From positions 62,001 through 126,000 of the forward strand of contig WHVD01000154.1 in assembly GCA_015178975.1 (NCBI GenBank): a DNA stretch of 64,000 nucleotides, read 5' to 3'. The translations under genes and the position numbers were made by a program. Shown here piece by piece: positions 11,880-22,599 of the stretch. Numbering within the stretch: the stretch's first letter is position 1; every line of letters begins with the position of its first letter. Source of the stretch: Hysterangium stoloniferum (lineage: Eukaryota; Basidiomycota; Agaricomycetes; Hysterangiales; Hysterangiaceae). Under the pieces are notes generated by a model, which had not been told where the DNA came from, ran no database searches, and saw nothing but the letters and a program-made list of their open reading frames with translations.

Positions 11880-13874
11880 CTCCGAAGTGAAGTGCTTAAC
11901 TTTGCCAGAGGGGAGTGCTTTAGTAAGAGTGTCAGCAACCATGTCATCTGTAGGACAGTATGTAAATAAGTTGTATAGACCCATTTTCAATGATCCAGCA
12001 AATGAAATGAAATCGAATGTTGATATGCTTGGTACAGGCATGGTATTGATGGTCTTTTGTGAGTGTGATTGCTGATTGGTTGTCTGAAAATAAAGTTGTA
12101 GGTGTGTCAAGAGGGCCAAACAGCTGACTAAGCAAAGAGCACAACCAGAGTGCTTCCTTTGCTGCATGTGTTGCTGCCACATATTCACTTTCTGTCATTG
12201 ACAATGACATAATTTCTTGACGTTTTGCACTCCATGATATTGCTCCTCCATTAAGCAAGAAAGCATAACCCAAAATTGCATGTCAGTCCTCTGCCATACT
12301 TCCATCCACATCTGCATATCTGGTGAGTTTCCTGCCTTCATCATGCTATGAAAAGGTCAACCAAAGTTCTCTCGTTCCCTTCAGATAATGAAAAATTCTT
12401 TTTACTGCATCCCAGTGTGCTCGTCCTGGATTTACAGAAAATCACAATACAACCTGCATGGCAAATGCAATATCAGGTCATGTTCCTATCACCGCATACA
12501 TTAATGAGCCAATGGCTTCATGATGTGCCACATCACACATGTCAGCAATTTCACAAGTTGTGGAGGGACCTTGGGATGATGATAAGTGGGTGTTGGGGTC
12601 CATAGGAATAGAAAGGGGCTTCAATTCTTCAAGATTGTAGTAGCAGAGGATTGAGTCAATATAGGATCACTGGGACATCCTTAAGGTATGTCATTTGCAT
12701 TCGCATACTATTTCTATCCCCAACAACCAGTGTAACTCCACCAAATCAGTTACTTGGATGCTTTCTGTGAGATTTCACTTGAACTCCAAGATTGTATCAA
12801 GCTTTTCTGATGCAATTGTGCAGTCATCCACATGCACAAGCATCACTATTGATCCAGTATTATTTCTGCGATAAAATACAGCCTGGTCAACACCACTTCT
12901 TGTGAATTTCAATTTGTCCACCATTATTTTGACTAATTTTTAGTACCAGTGCTGCCCAGATTGTTTTAAACCATACAGTGTCTTCAAAAGATGGCAGACT
13001 TTGCTGGTAGAGTTGATTTTAGCATAACCAGGTGGTTGTTTCATGTAAATCTGCTCTTTAGTGGTGAGTTCTCCATTTAAATATGCACCTTTAATATCAA
13101 TTTGATGCAATTCAAGATCTGGCTCAACCGCCATTGCAAGGACTGTGTGTATTGATGCGAGCTTGGCAACTGGAGCAAATGTATCAAAGTAATCGACACC
13201 TGGGACCTGTGAAAAACCTTGTGCAACCAGTTGTGCCTTGTAGTGCACAATATTTCCTGCTGCATCCTTTTTTGCATGGAATACCCATTTTGAGCCAATG
13301 ATGTTTGCACCAACGGGGTTGATCAGTTAGTTCCCAAGTGCCAGCAGCCTTTAAAGTTGTGAGTTCTTCAAAAATGGCTTCTTGCCCAGAGTGGCCAATC
13401 TGGACGCTTCTGAGCCTCAGTGAGTGATTGTGGCTCAATTGCTTTGGTTTCACTGATTTTTGCTACTAGTGCATGTCCTAATATCTCTGCAAACATTATC
13501 CAGTCTGCTTCGCCTTCACCTTCAAGAATTTCACTTTCAACGAGCTGTGTTGATGCAGGAACAGAAAGAGGATTAGCAACAGGAGGTGGGAGTTGAATTC
13601 CTATGGGGATAATGGGATCTGAGAGTTGTGCAGAATGATATCCCTGGCCTTGGAGAAGGTCTTGGATAATTTTGCTAGGTTTCTGGGTTTGTTTGGTGGT
13701 TTTTTGCATGTCTGAATGTTTGCTATTGTCTGAATCAGTGTCACCAGAATGCATTAGGTTTTCTACAACTATGGGAGCTGTTGAAGGAGTTGTGGGAATG
13801 TTTTGGGCCGTCAAGGAGGTGCCTTGAAGGAGTTTCGGTTTTTGTTTTGACAAGTTTCCAATCCTCCCCCTCAA
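11880..13874 (-). pseudogene. Copia pol remnant: reverse transcriptase and RNase H
   Basis: Read on the minus strand from 13874 leftwards. First comes a linker rich in Ser, Thr and Gln. The RT N-terminal region follows (about 13453-13250), then the RT core with QIDIKGAYLNGEL and KTLYGLKQSGQHWY (13248-12940), a broken RT palm to about 12400, and RNase H with MGYAFLLNGGAISWSAKRQE and SMTESEYVAATHAAKEALWL (12273-11944). These are standard Ty1/copia motifs. Frames change several times and stops interrupt the RT, so no functional polyprotein remains. Confidence 0.85.
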
Positions 13875-14061
13875 GACAAGAAGCCGATGCTCCTGTCATA
13901 TCATAATACACATTCCATTCAACTGTGACAGTCTGTTTGTCTGGCCAATAGACACGGACATCATTGCTTCTTTCATCCAGACCTAGCCATCATCCCTCTC
14001 GAACATGCCCACCAAGTTTGTTGCCACCTTCAACCCTCACCCAACATTTCTCCCCCCATTC

Positions 14062-14228
14062 TCAGATATCACATAAGTCGGGTTTTCTGTCAAATGTTGC
14101 TTTGTATGGCATCATCTCACCTACTGCAATTGTAGATGTGCGATTCATCAACCAAATTACATGTCGAGCTGCTTCTCCCCACAATGACCTTGGTAAGCCA
14201 CTTGCATTCTTACAGAATATGCGGAAAA
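14062..14228 (-). pseudogene. Copia integrase C-terminal fragment
   Basis: The minus-strand frame reads ASGLPRSLWGEAARHVIWLM then NRTSTIAVG, the segment that normally follows the integrase catalytic core in copia proteins. It is cut off at about 14228, where the reading direction of the element flips; the matching upstream part of the integrase is found on the plus strand ending near 16980. Confidence 0.75.
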
Positions 14229-15450
14229 GGGTGCTTATGCACAAACAGAGTTACATTCCTGATTCCTCGAAATGAAATGTCCAGACAAAGGCAATGTCCG
14301 TGAGTTCTTAGACAATCTATGTGTCAAGTGCAAGGAGGCAGCTACAGTAGGAGTAGACATTGATGAAAAGGACCACCATTCAACCATCATTTCATCCCTC
14401 CCTTATTCTCTTGCCAACTTTGCTTCAAATCAACTTGCTGCTGCTCACTTGTGGGCTCCTACAAAGACCATCCAACCTGACACTCACATTTCCCTAATCA
14501 GAGAGGAATATGAATGTCAGAAGGTACAACATTCAAGTCGTACTGGGAAGTCAAAGGATGATGACAAAGATGAGGCCTTATTTGCAGGCTCATCTTGTTG
14601 GAAAGGAAAGGGAAAGGGCTGTGACAGGAAGCCTCGAGGTGCATGCTGGAATTGTGGTGATACAGATCACTACAAAGATAAATGCCCTAAACCAAAGAAG
14701 TCACAGGATAACCTAAAGAAAGAAGACACACCAAAGAAGATCAGCAGTACTACAAGCAGTGGTACAATGAATGGTGTCACAGCAAATGCCATCATTGATA
14801 CTGACTCTGAAAGTGATGGGTTTTATGCTATCAAGTCTATGTCAGCCTCAGATGATAGCCTACCTGCACTAATGGAAATTGAAGACTCTTTTTGCAATGG
14901 CAGTCTGCCTGACCTAGGCACAGTATCAGGCTCTTCTTACCTGAAACTACCAGAGGACTATGACAGTCCTGACAACATATCTGACTGGTTTTCAGAAGTC
15001 AGTGATGATTGCGACAATCCATGTGATAGTTCTTGGGACTCTGAAATGACAAGTGATGAAATCAATGAAGTATCAAATACTTCAGACACACCAGATGTTG
15101 CTGTTGCCACAATTGACAGTAATGAAGAAACAAGCCCTCAAATAGAAATTATTGATTCTGGCTGCTCACGATCCATTACACCTTACCAAGATGCACTTAC
15201 AAACTTTACCAAAACTCCCATAAAGATGTTCCGAGCTGCAAATAAAGGCAGTTTTAAGGCCATTGGAAAAGGGGAATTGTTTATTGACTTACTGAATGGT
15301 GCTGAAACATCCCAGTTACATCTCACAGAAATGCTCTATGCCCCAGAAGTCAGCTATACACTCATATCAGTTGGACAACTCAATCAACAAGGTTTCTCTG
15401 TCACCTTTGCTGGTGGCAAATGTAGTATTCATGGCCCAGATGGCAAGTAA
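14228..15450 (+). pseudogene. Inverted copia gag C-terminus and protease
   Basis: The frame 14272-15450 encodes the end of gag: KGNVREFLDNLCVKCKEAA, then a basic stretch, then a CCHC zinc knuckle CWNCGDTDHYKDKC (C-x2-C-x4-H-x4-C). An acidic linker follows, then an aspartic protease with IDSGCSRSIT and the flap-side TLISVGQLNQQGFSV. The frame is open for 392 codons. It lies in the opposite direction to the LTR-proximal parts of the same element. An in-frame TGA just before 14272 separates it from the remaining gag residues. Confidence 0.85.
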
Positions 15451-15534
15451 ATTGGTGATATCCCACAGTCAAAAAGGGGACTATACTGCACTATCAGTGA
15501 ACCTGAATCTGCAGACATGGCAGTTGAGCAACTT

Positions 15535-16980
15535 ACCTTAGATCAGTTTCACCACCAGATGGGACACATATCCCCTTAGATTGCTTAATGTTTGGTTCAC
15601 AATGGTTTTGTAACAGGTGTAAAGCTCGAGATGTCTCCATCCAATGAGCCTTTCTTTTGTGAGTCCTGCATATATGCAAAAGCAAATCGGAAGCCCATTG
15701 TCAAGATACAACAGGGAGAATGGGCTGTGGAGTTTGGTGATGAAATCCACATGGATGTTTGGGGACCTGCACCTGTTCCAACAAATGGTGGACACTGTTA
15801 TTATGTCATTTTCACAGATGATAAGACCTGGCTCACTCACCTGCATCTTTTAAGCAACAAGAGTGACACAATTCAGGCTTACAAGGAATTTGAGGCACGG
15901 TGTAGCACTCAACTTGATGCAAAAATCAAAGTTTTGCATTCTGATTGTGGATGTTATGACCGTGTCGTAACCCATGTCGCAACCTGATGGTCCCCGAGAA
16001 TACTGCAGTCTTTTCATGTTCCAAGTTATTAATCAAGTCATCATTTCGGCAACCTTCGGAACACCGACACTGACGTATACCTTCACAGCGATCAAACCCC
16101 ATTTATGCCCCTGTCAAAATATACTCTACCATCTGGTTATGCTTTGATACGTCCCCTTTCATTATGATGATCTGTTTTACTCCATGTTTCACATATGCCC
16201 ATATATACCTGTAGCCTGTGGACTATTCCCTTTTCTCATAATCCCGCTCTCAGCTAAATCTCGGCTTCTGATCTTATCGTAACTTTCCGGTTTCTAGTCA
16301 AGTCTATTCGTCAAATAGTGTTTCCGCTCTTCCCTTAGTTAGTAGTTTCTAGACGCCAATAACTCATATATAAACCCACTGTAAATGTAGTTATTAGACA
16401 ATCAGAATATCGACTTAGAATATTGACTTAGATCGACTTATATACCCCTCTAATTTCCGACTCCATTATCTATTCACGACCACCACATTCCGACTCCATC
16501 CGATTTACGATCCAACCTACATTTATGACTTCAACCTCTAATCTCCGACACTCTCAGTCTCCAACTCTCAGTCTCCAACTCTCAGTCCCCGACTCTCTCA
16601 GTCTCCGACTCTTGGTCTCGGACCCCCTCAGCCCAACCCTCGACTTATCCTTCAGTTTCCAATTGGTAGTTTACCGAGAGGTTTACTTGACAGGACTAGT
16701 TTTCGCCTGCCCGAAATTTAAGGACACCCGATGGTAACTTGCGAGGGCGCAGCACATAAGCTGAAGCCAAGTCCTTCCGTTTGGTCCCTGTCGGCCAGCC
16801 GACATCAGTCAGTTTCTGCTCTTAACAGTGGAGGTGAATACAGTACCTAGGCAAAGAATTTGAGCTGCACCTAAAATCAAAAGGAACCAAACAAAAGCTT
16901 ACAGTTCATGACACTCCACGACATAATGGAGTAGCTGAATGTTGAAACTGTTCCATTGTCGAGTGTATCCGTGCACTTCC
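15535..16980 (+). pseudogene. Inverted copia integrase, split by a solo LTR
   Basis: After a GAG-pre-integrase zinc region (HHQMGHISP, then CESCIYAKANRKP), the catalytic core starts with MDVWGPAPVPTNGGHCYYV (first Asp of D,D-35-E) and reaches VLHSDCG at 15951. A solo LTR interrupts at 15952-16827, and the integrase resumes with HDTPRHNGVAEC, then CSIVECIRAL, stopping at about 16980 where the direction of the element flips. A stop replaces the usual residue after GVAEC. Confidence 0.82.
15952..16827 (+). repeat. Solo LTR, 720-880-bp gypsy family
   Basis: Begins TGTTATGACCGTGTCG and ends TGCTCTTAACA, with target duplication GTGGA (15947-15951 and 16828-16832). It is the same family as the LTR at 25740 and the solo LTR at 61232. 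It carries a low-complexity run of CTCTCAGTCTCCGA units (about 16545-16620) and the shared block with ATAAGCTGAAGCCAAGTCCT (about 16756-16775). Confidence 0.92.
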
Positions 16981-17290
16981 CAATGCTCTTTTACATACCA
17001 CTTAGTGTGTACATGCATAAGTGTCAAATCGGGGATTTTCTGTGTGAGCAAAGATTTGGCTGAATGTTCATCCTTTTCCCATTGAGCAATAAGAGTAATC
17101 TCGTCTGGGGTAGCAGTGGTACCTGCAAGGATTGGACGGGGACTAGAACTGTCAAAATGTCCCCAAAATCCCTTTGCTTCTACGGCATCTTGAAATCTGA
17201 CAGTAAAAATTGCCCAATTCAAGCCAGAGTATCAAGTTTTGGGACAGTGGTGGGGAGCGTGTCGGATGAGGAAGTGGCAGTGGTAGTCAT
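16980..17290 (-). pseudogene. Copia gag N-terminus
   Basis: The minus-strand ATG at 17290 lies about 45 bp inside the 5' LTR. The protein starts MTTTATSSSDTLPTTVPKLD and, after a one-base frameshift near 17222, continues SGLNWAIFTVRFQDAVEAKG then FWGHFDSSS, the usual start of fungal copia gag. It stops at the inversion junction near 16980. Confidence 0.75.
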
Positions 17291-17335
17291 GGCGGTGAGG
17301 TACTATGCAGTGGGATAGCTCGGAGCCCAATAACC

Positions 17336-17737
17336 TGTTAAAACGAGTGCTAGATAATGAAGTTATCTCAGTGTTTGCATGCAAGAGCGGGGCTAAACAG
17401 CTAATATCTACCTAGATAATGAAGTTATCTAGGTGCACATTTATGAGTACAAAAGGTAAAGCGTGTGTATGTAACCTAACTCACCTCAGTGTTTGCACGC
17501 GAGAGCAGGGCTAAACAGCTGAGGTGAAACTAACTAATGAACGAGTATAAGTAATATTTGGAACTACATGGCTTGTGATACTACAAGTAAGTTCCGTAAA
17601 TAAGCATGATCATCGTGTTTAAGATTGAATAGACCAAGAAGACGGCAAGTTATATTTCCGAATACAAGTAACGGAACTAATCTGGTTAGGCAAGGCAGCT
17701 GATGCATGGAGCTTACGATGTATTTGCTTATTCAACA
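17336..17737 (-). repeat. 5' LTR of the copia element
   Basis: Begins TGTTAAAACG and ends TTATTCAACA. It is longer than the left LTR and keeps a perfect 10-bp stem hairpin (ACCTAGATAA, loop TGAAG, TTATCTAGGT) near 17408-17434, plus a related weaker copy near 17348. Confidence 0.85.
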
Positions 17738-18110
17738 TCATTGCCCTAAAACTTGTAGTTTAGATTGATTTTTCATGTATTTACTATTAGTTTGGCATGC
17801 TGTTGGGGCTCACTCATGTCCCCATCAGCATGTTTTGCGCAATGGAGCCTGTGGCCCCTGGATTCGCGTCCACTGGGGGTCCACTCACCCAAACATGGAC
17901 AAAGACAAAGAAGAGAGTATTGACATACGAATGGTTATTTGATTCTCGTGTTTAAAACTGGGATCTAAAAGTGGACAGGATCTATTTATGGTCGGAATCG
18001 TGCAAAAACCTTCCAAGAAACTATTATGAGAACAATTATTATCTTGACTATAAGAATAATATATCCCTAGCTCATTTGAGTGATATGTTGTCATCCTACG
18101 ATAAAGAGTA

Positions 18111-19440
18111 TTATATCACGTTCGTCTCGGAGTCCGATCGGAAAGACGACTCCGTTTCCATTCTCCTGGAAGATATTCTGAGATCTCTTTCAAGGCCAGA
18201 CACCCTGAGCGAGTTCAGCCCCATGAGATTGGGATCTTGATTGAACGGAAAACTCGTTGGTGACAACCGGTCATAATATTCGCGACGCATATTCGGGAGT
18301 AAGCGGCTGACCATTGCATTCGGTATGACAATTATCCAACTGGGGAAACAGATGTGTGTTATTAGTAGAGTTCATTATTGATTATCTATGGTATAGGCAT
18401 ACCCATCGGCCATCTCACCAAGCGACGTCCATTGTGAGTGGGGCAGGGGAGCCAAAACAGCAGCTGACACCAGAATTGCTGCGAGAGTGCTGGAAAGTTC
18501 TTTTATGATCATCATGCACTTTACACCGGATGAAAAAGTATAAAATCTACCTGAAAAAATATAAAACGCTATAACAAATGAGTTAGAACTTCGTCAGAAT
18601 GCACCACATCTCACCTATCGCGAAGAAGTGCACGGAGCATTGGGAAGTCTTCTTTTTCTTGATATAAAGTCCAGGCTTTGTACAGCATGAGCAGCAACAG
18701 CGTGGTTTCAAAGAATACTAGAGGTAACCACATGGCAAACATGAGCCCTGGAATCACTTCTGGATAGCATCCTGACGGTGTTTGACGTGGATGTACTATT
18801 ATAACGGTACTCATTCGTATTTTATATTTGAGAGAGGAGATGTACGTACGCTGGTTTTGACAAAAGTGGACGATTATGCCTACGCCAATAGAATCAAGTA
18901 TGCCGAATCCGATTAGGAGATAGAGTAGTGGTCTGTTACAGTCGTAGACAGCGTATAGCTGTCGTACATTGTTGTTTTTTTTGAGTCCAATATTTAGAGA
19001 TGAAAGTAGATCATACTCTTGCCACCAAAATATCTACACGGGGCGTGTCAATTATAGTGCAGGACCAGAGAGGGTACCTACATTCTGTTGATAAGGATTA
19101 TCCAAGTACTGTTCAAGCCAATTTAAATCATTATGTCAGGTCTTAGATATTAATTTACGCTTACGATATACCTTGCCACCACCAATAGGGCGGACAACTA
19201 CATTCAAGTCGTTACATCAGGGACATTTTGATGGACGATAGATTTCACTATACGCACAACTATAAAGAACGTAGGTCGTTTATCAGATAGCCCCCAGTCC
19301 CCATGAAATAATGATGGCGAACATATTACATGCGCAGCATCAGACACAGCCCTAATACATACCTTATAAGGCAAATGCAAAGGAAATTCAAAAGAAATTG
19401 TTCTCCATAGCTCCTTCATCTCAAAACTTCCTTTAAAAAA
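18111..19440 (-). pseudogene. Decayed DUF6533-type membrane protein gene
   Basis: This is an inverted relative of the intact gene at 36677-38381. On the minus strand it keeps DILVAR joined across an intron to LYAVYDCNRPLLYLLIGFG, then CQNQRTYISSLKYK, ETTLLLLMLYKAWTLYQEKE and the tail VSRLLPNMRREYYDRL. Splice sites of the last exons are conserved. The exon that in the other copy reads RMWVTLW has an in-frame TAG, and no equivalent of the first five exons is present, because gypsy sequence begins where they should lie (about 19.45-19.55 kb). It is therefore a truncated pseudogene. Similarity with the other copy extends about 150 bp past the stop codon (to about 17940), as expected of a segmental duplication. 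Confidence 0.8.
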
Positions 19441-19549
19441 TGCCAATAAAAGTTGGGAATATTATTGCCGGTGCGGAAGTATACCATGCATGGGAGCAGT
19501 ATTTCTGCAGGCATGGGAGCATTGTTGAAAGCCCAGGAGTATTTCTAAT

Positions 19550-20430
19550 CATTTTTAGTCATAAGGGAAAGAAATTGCCAACATTTCTTATGCAATGTCA
19601 ATTCAACTTTCGGGACCGCCTGGCTGCTTTCGCAATGGATGACCGAAAGGTAAACTTTGCACCCTCATACCTTAAGGATTCCACAGCAGCCTGGTTTGAA
19701 CCCACATTCTCCAGCCTCACCTCTGAAGATCCCGATTGGCTTCACAATTGGGATGCCTTTGTTCTTCAGTCCCTACGACCAAACCAGTGATGCCGAAACT
19801 GCACTTTCTAATCTCAAAATGAAAGACACCCAATGCATCACCAACTACATTGTCCAGTTCAACAACCTTGCCGCGCATTGCGACTGGGGTGATTCGGCCC
19901 TCCATTACCAGTTTTACTCCAGCCTCCCATCTCACCTCAAAGACAAAGTTTCCAAAGGAGAGACTGGCAAACCGAAGACTCTCCCCCTCATGCATCTAAA
20001 GGCCCAAACTGCAGATGCCTGATACTGGGAACGATGCTCGGAAATCAGTTGCAAAAACCCATCGGACAAAAAATCATCAGACAACAAGAATGCCAACAAG
20101 TCTGGTAATCAAAACACCAACAATAGTGGCAACTCAAACTCAGATAAGAAGTCTGACAACAAGGGCTCTAACGACAAAAAAGGCAAGGGCAAACAGTCAA
20201 ATAAGTCTCAAGACAAAGACAAACCTGACCTAACTGGCAAACTCAGCTCTGATGGCAAGCTCCTACCACAAGAAAAGCAATGCTGAATGGACAACAATCT
20301 TTGTTTGTTGTGCACAGATCCTGGGCACCAAGTCGCCACATGCCTGAAGGCCACAAAAGCCCAATTGGCCAATATGGCCACGACTTCACAACCAGCTAAG
20401 CCGGCTGCCAAGTCAAAAAAAGATTAAGCA
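19550..20430 (+). pseudogene. Gypsy gag with zinc knuckle
   Basis: The gag region reads SHKGKKLPTFLMQCQFNFRD, then AAWFEPTFSSLTSEDPDW. After a frameshift near 19785 it continues DAETALSNLKMKDTQCITNY and the helix-rich gag core. A Lys/Asn/Ser-rich linker leads to a CCHC knuckle CLLCTDPGHQVATC (about 20299-20342), whose spacing C-x2-C-x4-H-x4-C is canonical. At least two TGA stops interrupt the frame. Confidence 0.8.
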
Positions 20431-20444
20431 ACTCTCTGGATTCC

Positions 20445-20771
20445 GTGTGGTTGGAGAGTTGCATTGAATCTCCCCACACACCAGAAAATTGTCATCTTAA
20501 TGCATCTGCCCTGTATGATCCCAACTCTTTGTTCATAAATCTTACTTTGGAACCCCTTGGGAGTCTTACTTTTCGAGCTCTTGTAGATTCAGGTTCAACC
20601 CATTGTTTTATAGATATAAGTTGTTCCCAAAAAAATCAGTTAAAAACCGATGCAATAGATCCAATTCCACTCCAACTCTTTGATGGTACCTCAAAATCTG
20701 TAATCTCACAAGCCTGTGAACTCCAACTTCAGTTCCTTGTGGAACCTTTCAGACAGTTATGTTTTTTGTAA
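20445..20771 (+). pseudogene. Gypsy aspartic protease region
   Basis: The frame contains FRALVDSGSTHCFID, the D-S-G active site of retroviral-type aspartic proteases with the typical THCFID that follows it in fungal gypsy elements, then a degenerate C-terminal half. The frame ends at a premature stop; the remaining protease sequence continues in another frame to about 20900. Confidence 0.78.
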
Positions 20772-21084
20772 CACAGTTGGACTTGAGCTGCTCCGTGGTT
20801 CTAGGACATAACTGGCTCACCCACTACAATCCATTGATTGATTGGGTATTGGGCAGTATCCATTTCTGAACCCTGTCAGCACCTGATACAACTGGTCCAT
20901 TTCCACCTGTTTCGGAAAATATGGCCTCTACGGCACCTCCAGCCCCCATGGCAAATCCAAGCTCTCTGCCTCCTGTCTCTCTAATAAACACTGCAGCTTT
21001 TATGGGAGCCATCAAGTTGGAAGGCTCCCAAGCATTACAGTCAACCTTAAGGTTGACAAAGCCACTGGTCACTTCACATCCCCA

Positions 21085-22488
21085 GTGGCTGAATCGATCG
21101 CAGATTTGGAAGGTGTTCCAGAAAAATGCCACAAATTTGCAGACGTCTTCAGTAAACAAAAAGCTGATCGACTTGCCCCTCATAGGCCCTATGATTTGAA
21201 AATTGATATTGAAGAAGGTTCACATCCATCCTTAGGCCCAGTTTATCCTCTCTCACAGTCCAAATTATTGGCTATCTGAGATTTCTTGGACAAACACTTG
21301 GCTATAGGTTTTATCCGACCCTCAAAGTCTCCTTATGGAGCCCCTGTCCTATTTGTTTGGAAAAAAGACGGTTCCCTTCGGCTTTGCGTTGACTTTCGAG
21401 GACTAAATGTGATCACTCGAAAAGATAAGTACTTGTTACCACTAATCTCTGATTTACTCGATGCCCCTCGGAAGGCCCGAATCTATACAAAGATAGATCT
21501 CAAACACGCCTATCATTTGGTTCAGATCACTGAAGGTGACAAATGGAAAATGGCTTTTCACACTTGCTATGGCTCCTTCGAATGGTTAGTGATGCCTTTT
21601 GGCCCCACCAACGCTCCGTCAGTCTTTCAATGTTTTATCAACAATGTCTTTTCTGACCTCCTCGATGTCTTTGTTATTGTGTACTTAGACGACATCCTCA
21701 TATTTTCTGAAGATCCTACACTTCATGACAAACACATTTGTGAAGTTCTCCGAAGACTCCGAAAACACAGTCTTTTTGCGAATGGTAAAAAATGTTCATT
21801 TGATGTCAACACAGTTGAATACTTAGGTTTCATGATGGGACCCGACGGTCTCCATATGGATGTCTCTAAAATTCAAGTCATTCAAGATTGGCTGGAACCC
21901 CGAAAGGTTAAGCATATTCAGTCCTTTTTAGGCTTTGCCAATTTTTATCGTCATTTCATTCACAACTACTCAAAAATTACCATTCCACTCACTTGTCTTA
22001 CTTGTAAAGACACCCTGTGGAATTTCTCTGAAGAATGCTGAACGGCATTCCGAGAATTGAAAAGTGTGTTTACATCTGCTCCTATTTTGTCACACTGGAA
22101 GCCCAATGTTCAACTCATTGTGGAAACTGATGCCTTGGATTATGTGCTCGCTGTGATATTGTCCATTCTGGACACCAACAGTGAAGTCCACCCAGTAGCT
22201 TTTTTGTCTTGCACTTTTTTGGCACCTGAACTCAACTATGATGTTCATGATAAAGAACTACTTGCAATATTTGAAGCTTTCAAAACATGGCAACATTATT
22301 TGGAAGGGTCAGCCCATCTGATAGATGTTACATATAACAATGGGATGTCTATCCTAAAGAGGAGAGTAGCGACTACATCACAGTTAATGTGTATAATTTT
22401 AAGCCTATGTTTTCATCGGAACAACTGTCCACATCTATCCGAGCCACTTACCTCATTCATCCAGTCTTGTGAAGTGTTATCCTTATAG
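21085..22488 (+). pseudogene. Gypsy reverse transcriptase and RNase H
   Basis: Three frames in the same register are separated by TGA codons at 21277-21279 and 22039-22041. They give the RT with [51 protein letters not shown] and the catalytic [12 protein letters not shown]. The thumb and connection follow ([20 protein letters not shown]), then RNase H with LIVETDALDYVLAVILS, HPVAFLS and DKELLAIFEAFKTWQHYLEG. Nearly all key residues are present, so apart from the stops this is a recent-looking pol, and it served as the reference for reading the older copy at 6.8-9.9 kb. Confidence 0.92.
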
Positions 22489-22599
22489 ATACTGAAAAGT
22501 TACATCAAGATATACATACTATCAGCAATTCCATTAGACCCAGTCACCAAAGCACACCTCGATAACCCGTCTGACCCTGATCAACCCTGATGGTCATTA

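Larger units (their letters stand above)
11563..17737 (-). mobile_element. Ty1/copia element with two LTRs and an internal inversion
   Basis: Two LTRs (11563-11851 and 17336-17737) face each other across a copia coding region. The polypurine tract (complement of CTCCCCCTCA at 11852) abuts the left LTR. A primer-binding-like GGTTATTGGGCTCC abuts the right LTR on the minus strand. Flanks TTATT and TCATT may be a target duplication with one mismatch. In element order, the gag N-terminus (17290 to about 16980) and integrase end, RT and RNase H (about 14228 to 11880) read on the minus strand. The middle (gag C-terminus, protease, integrase core) reads on the plus strand between about 14228 and 16980. 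Stops, frameshifts and an inserted solo LTR make it non-autonomous. Confidence 0.85.

Noticed and set aside
11880-17290. Two independent, nested copia elements instead of one inverted element
   Set aside because: The gag and integrase break at matching points on both strands and the halves complement each other exactly, with a single LTR pair; a single inversion explains it more simply.
18111-18314. Separate small genes for the frames at 18111-18314 and 18611-18814
   Set aside because: Both are exons of the one decayed DUF6533-type gene on the minus strand, as shown by the intact copy at 36677-38381.
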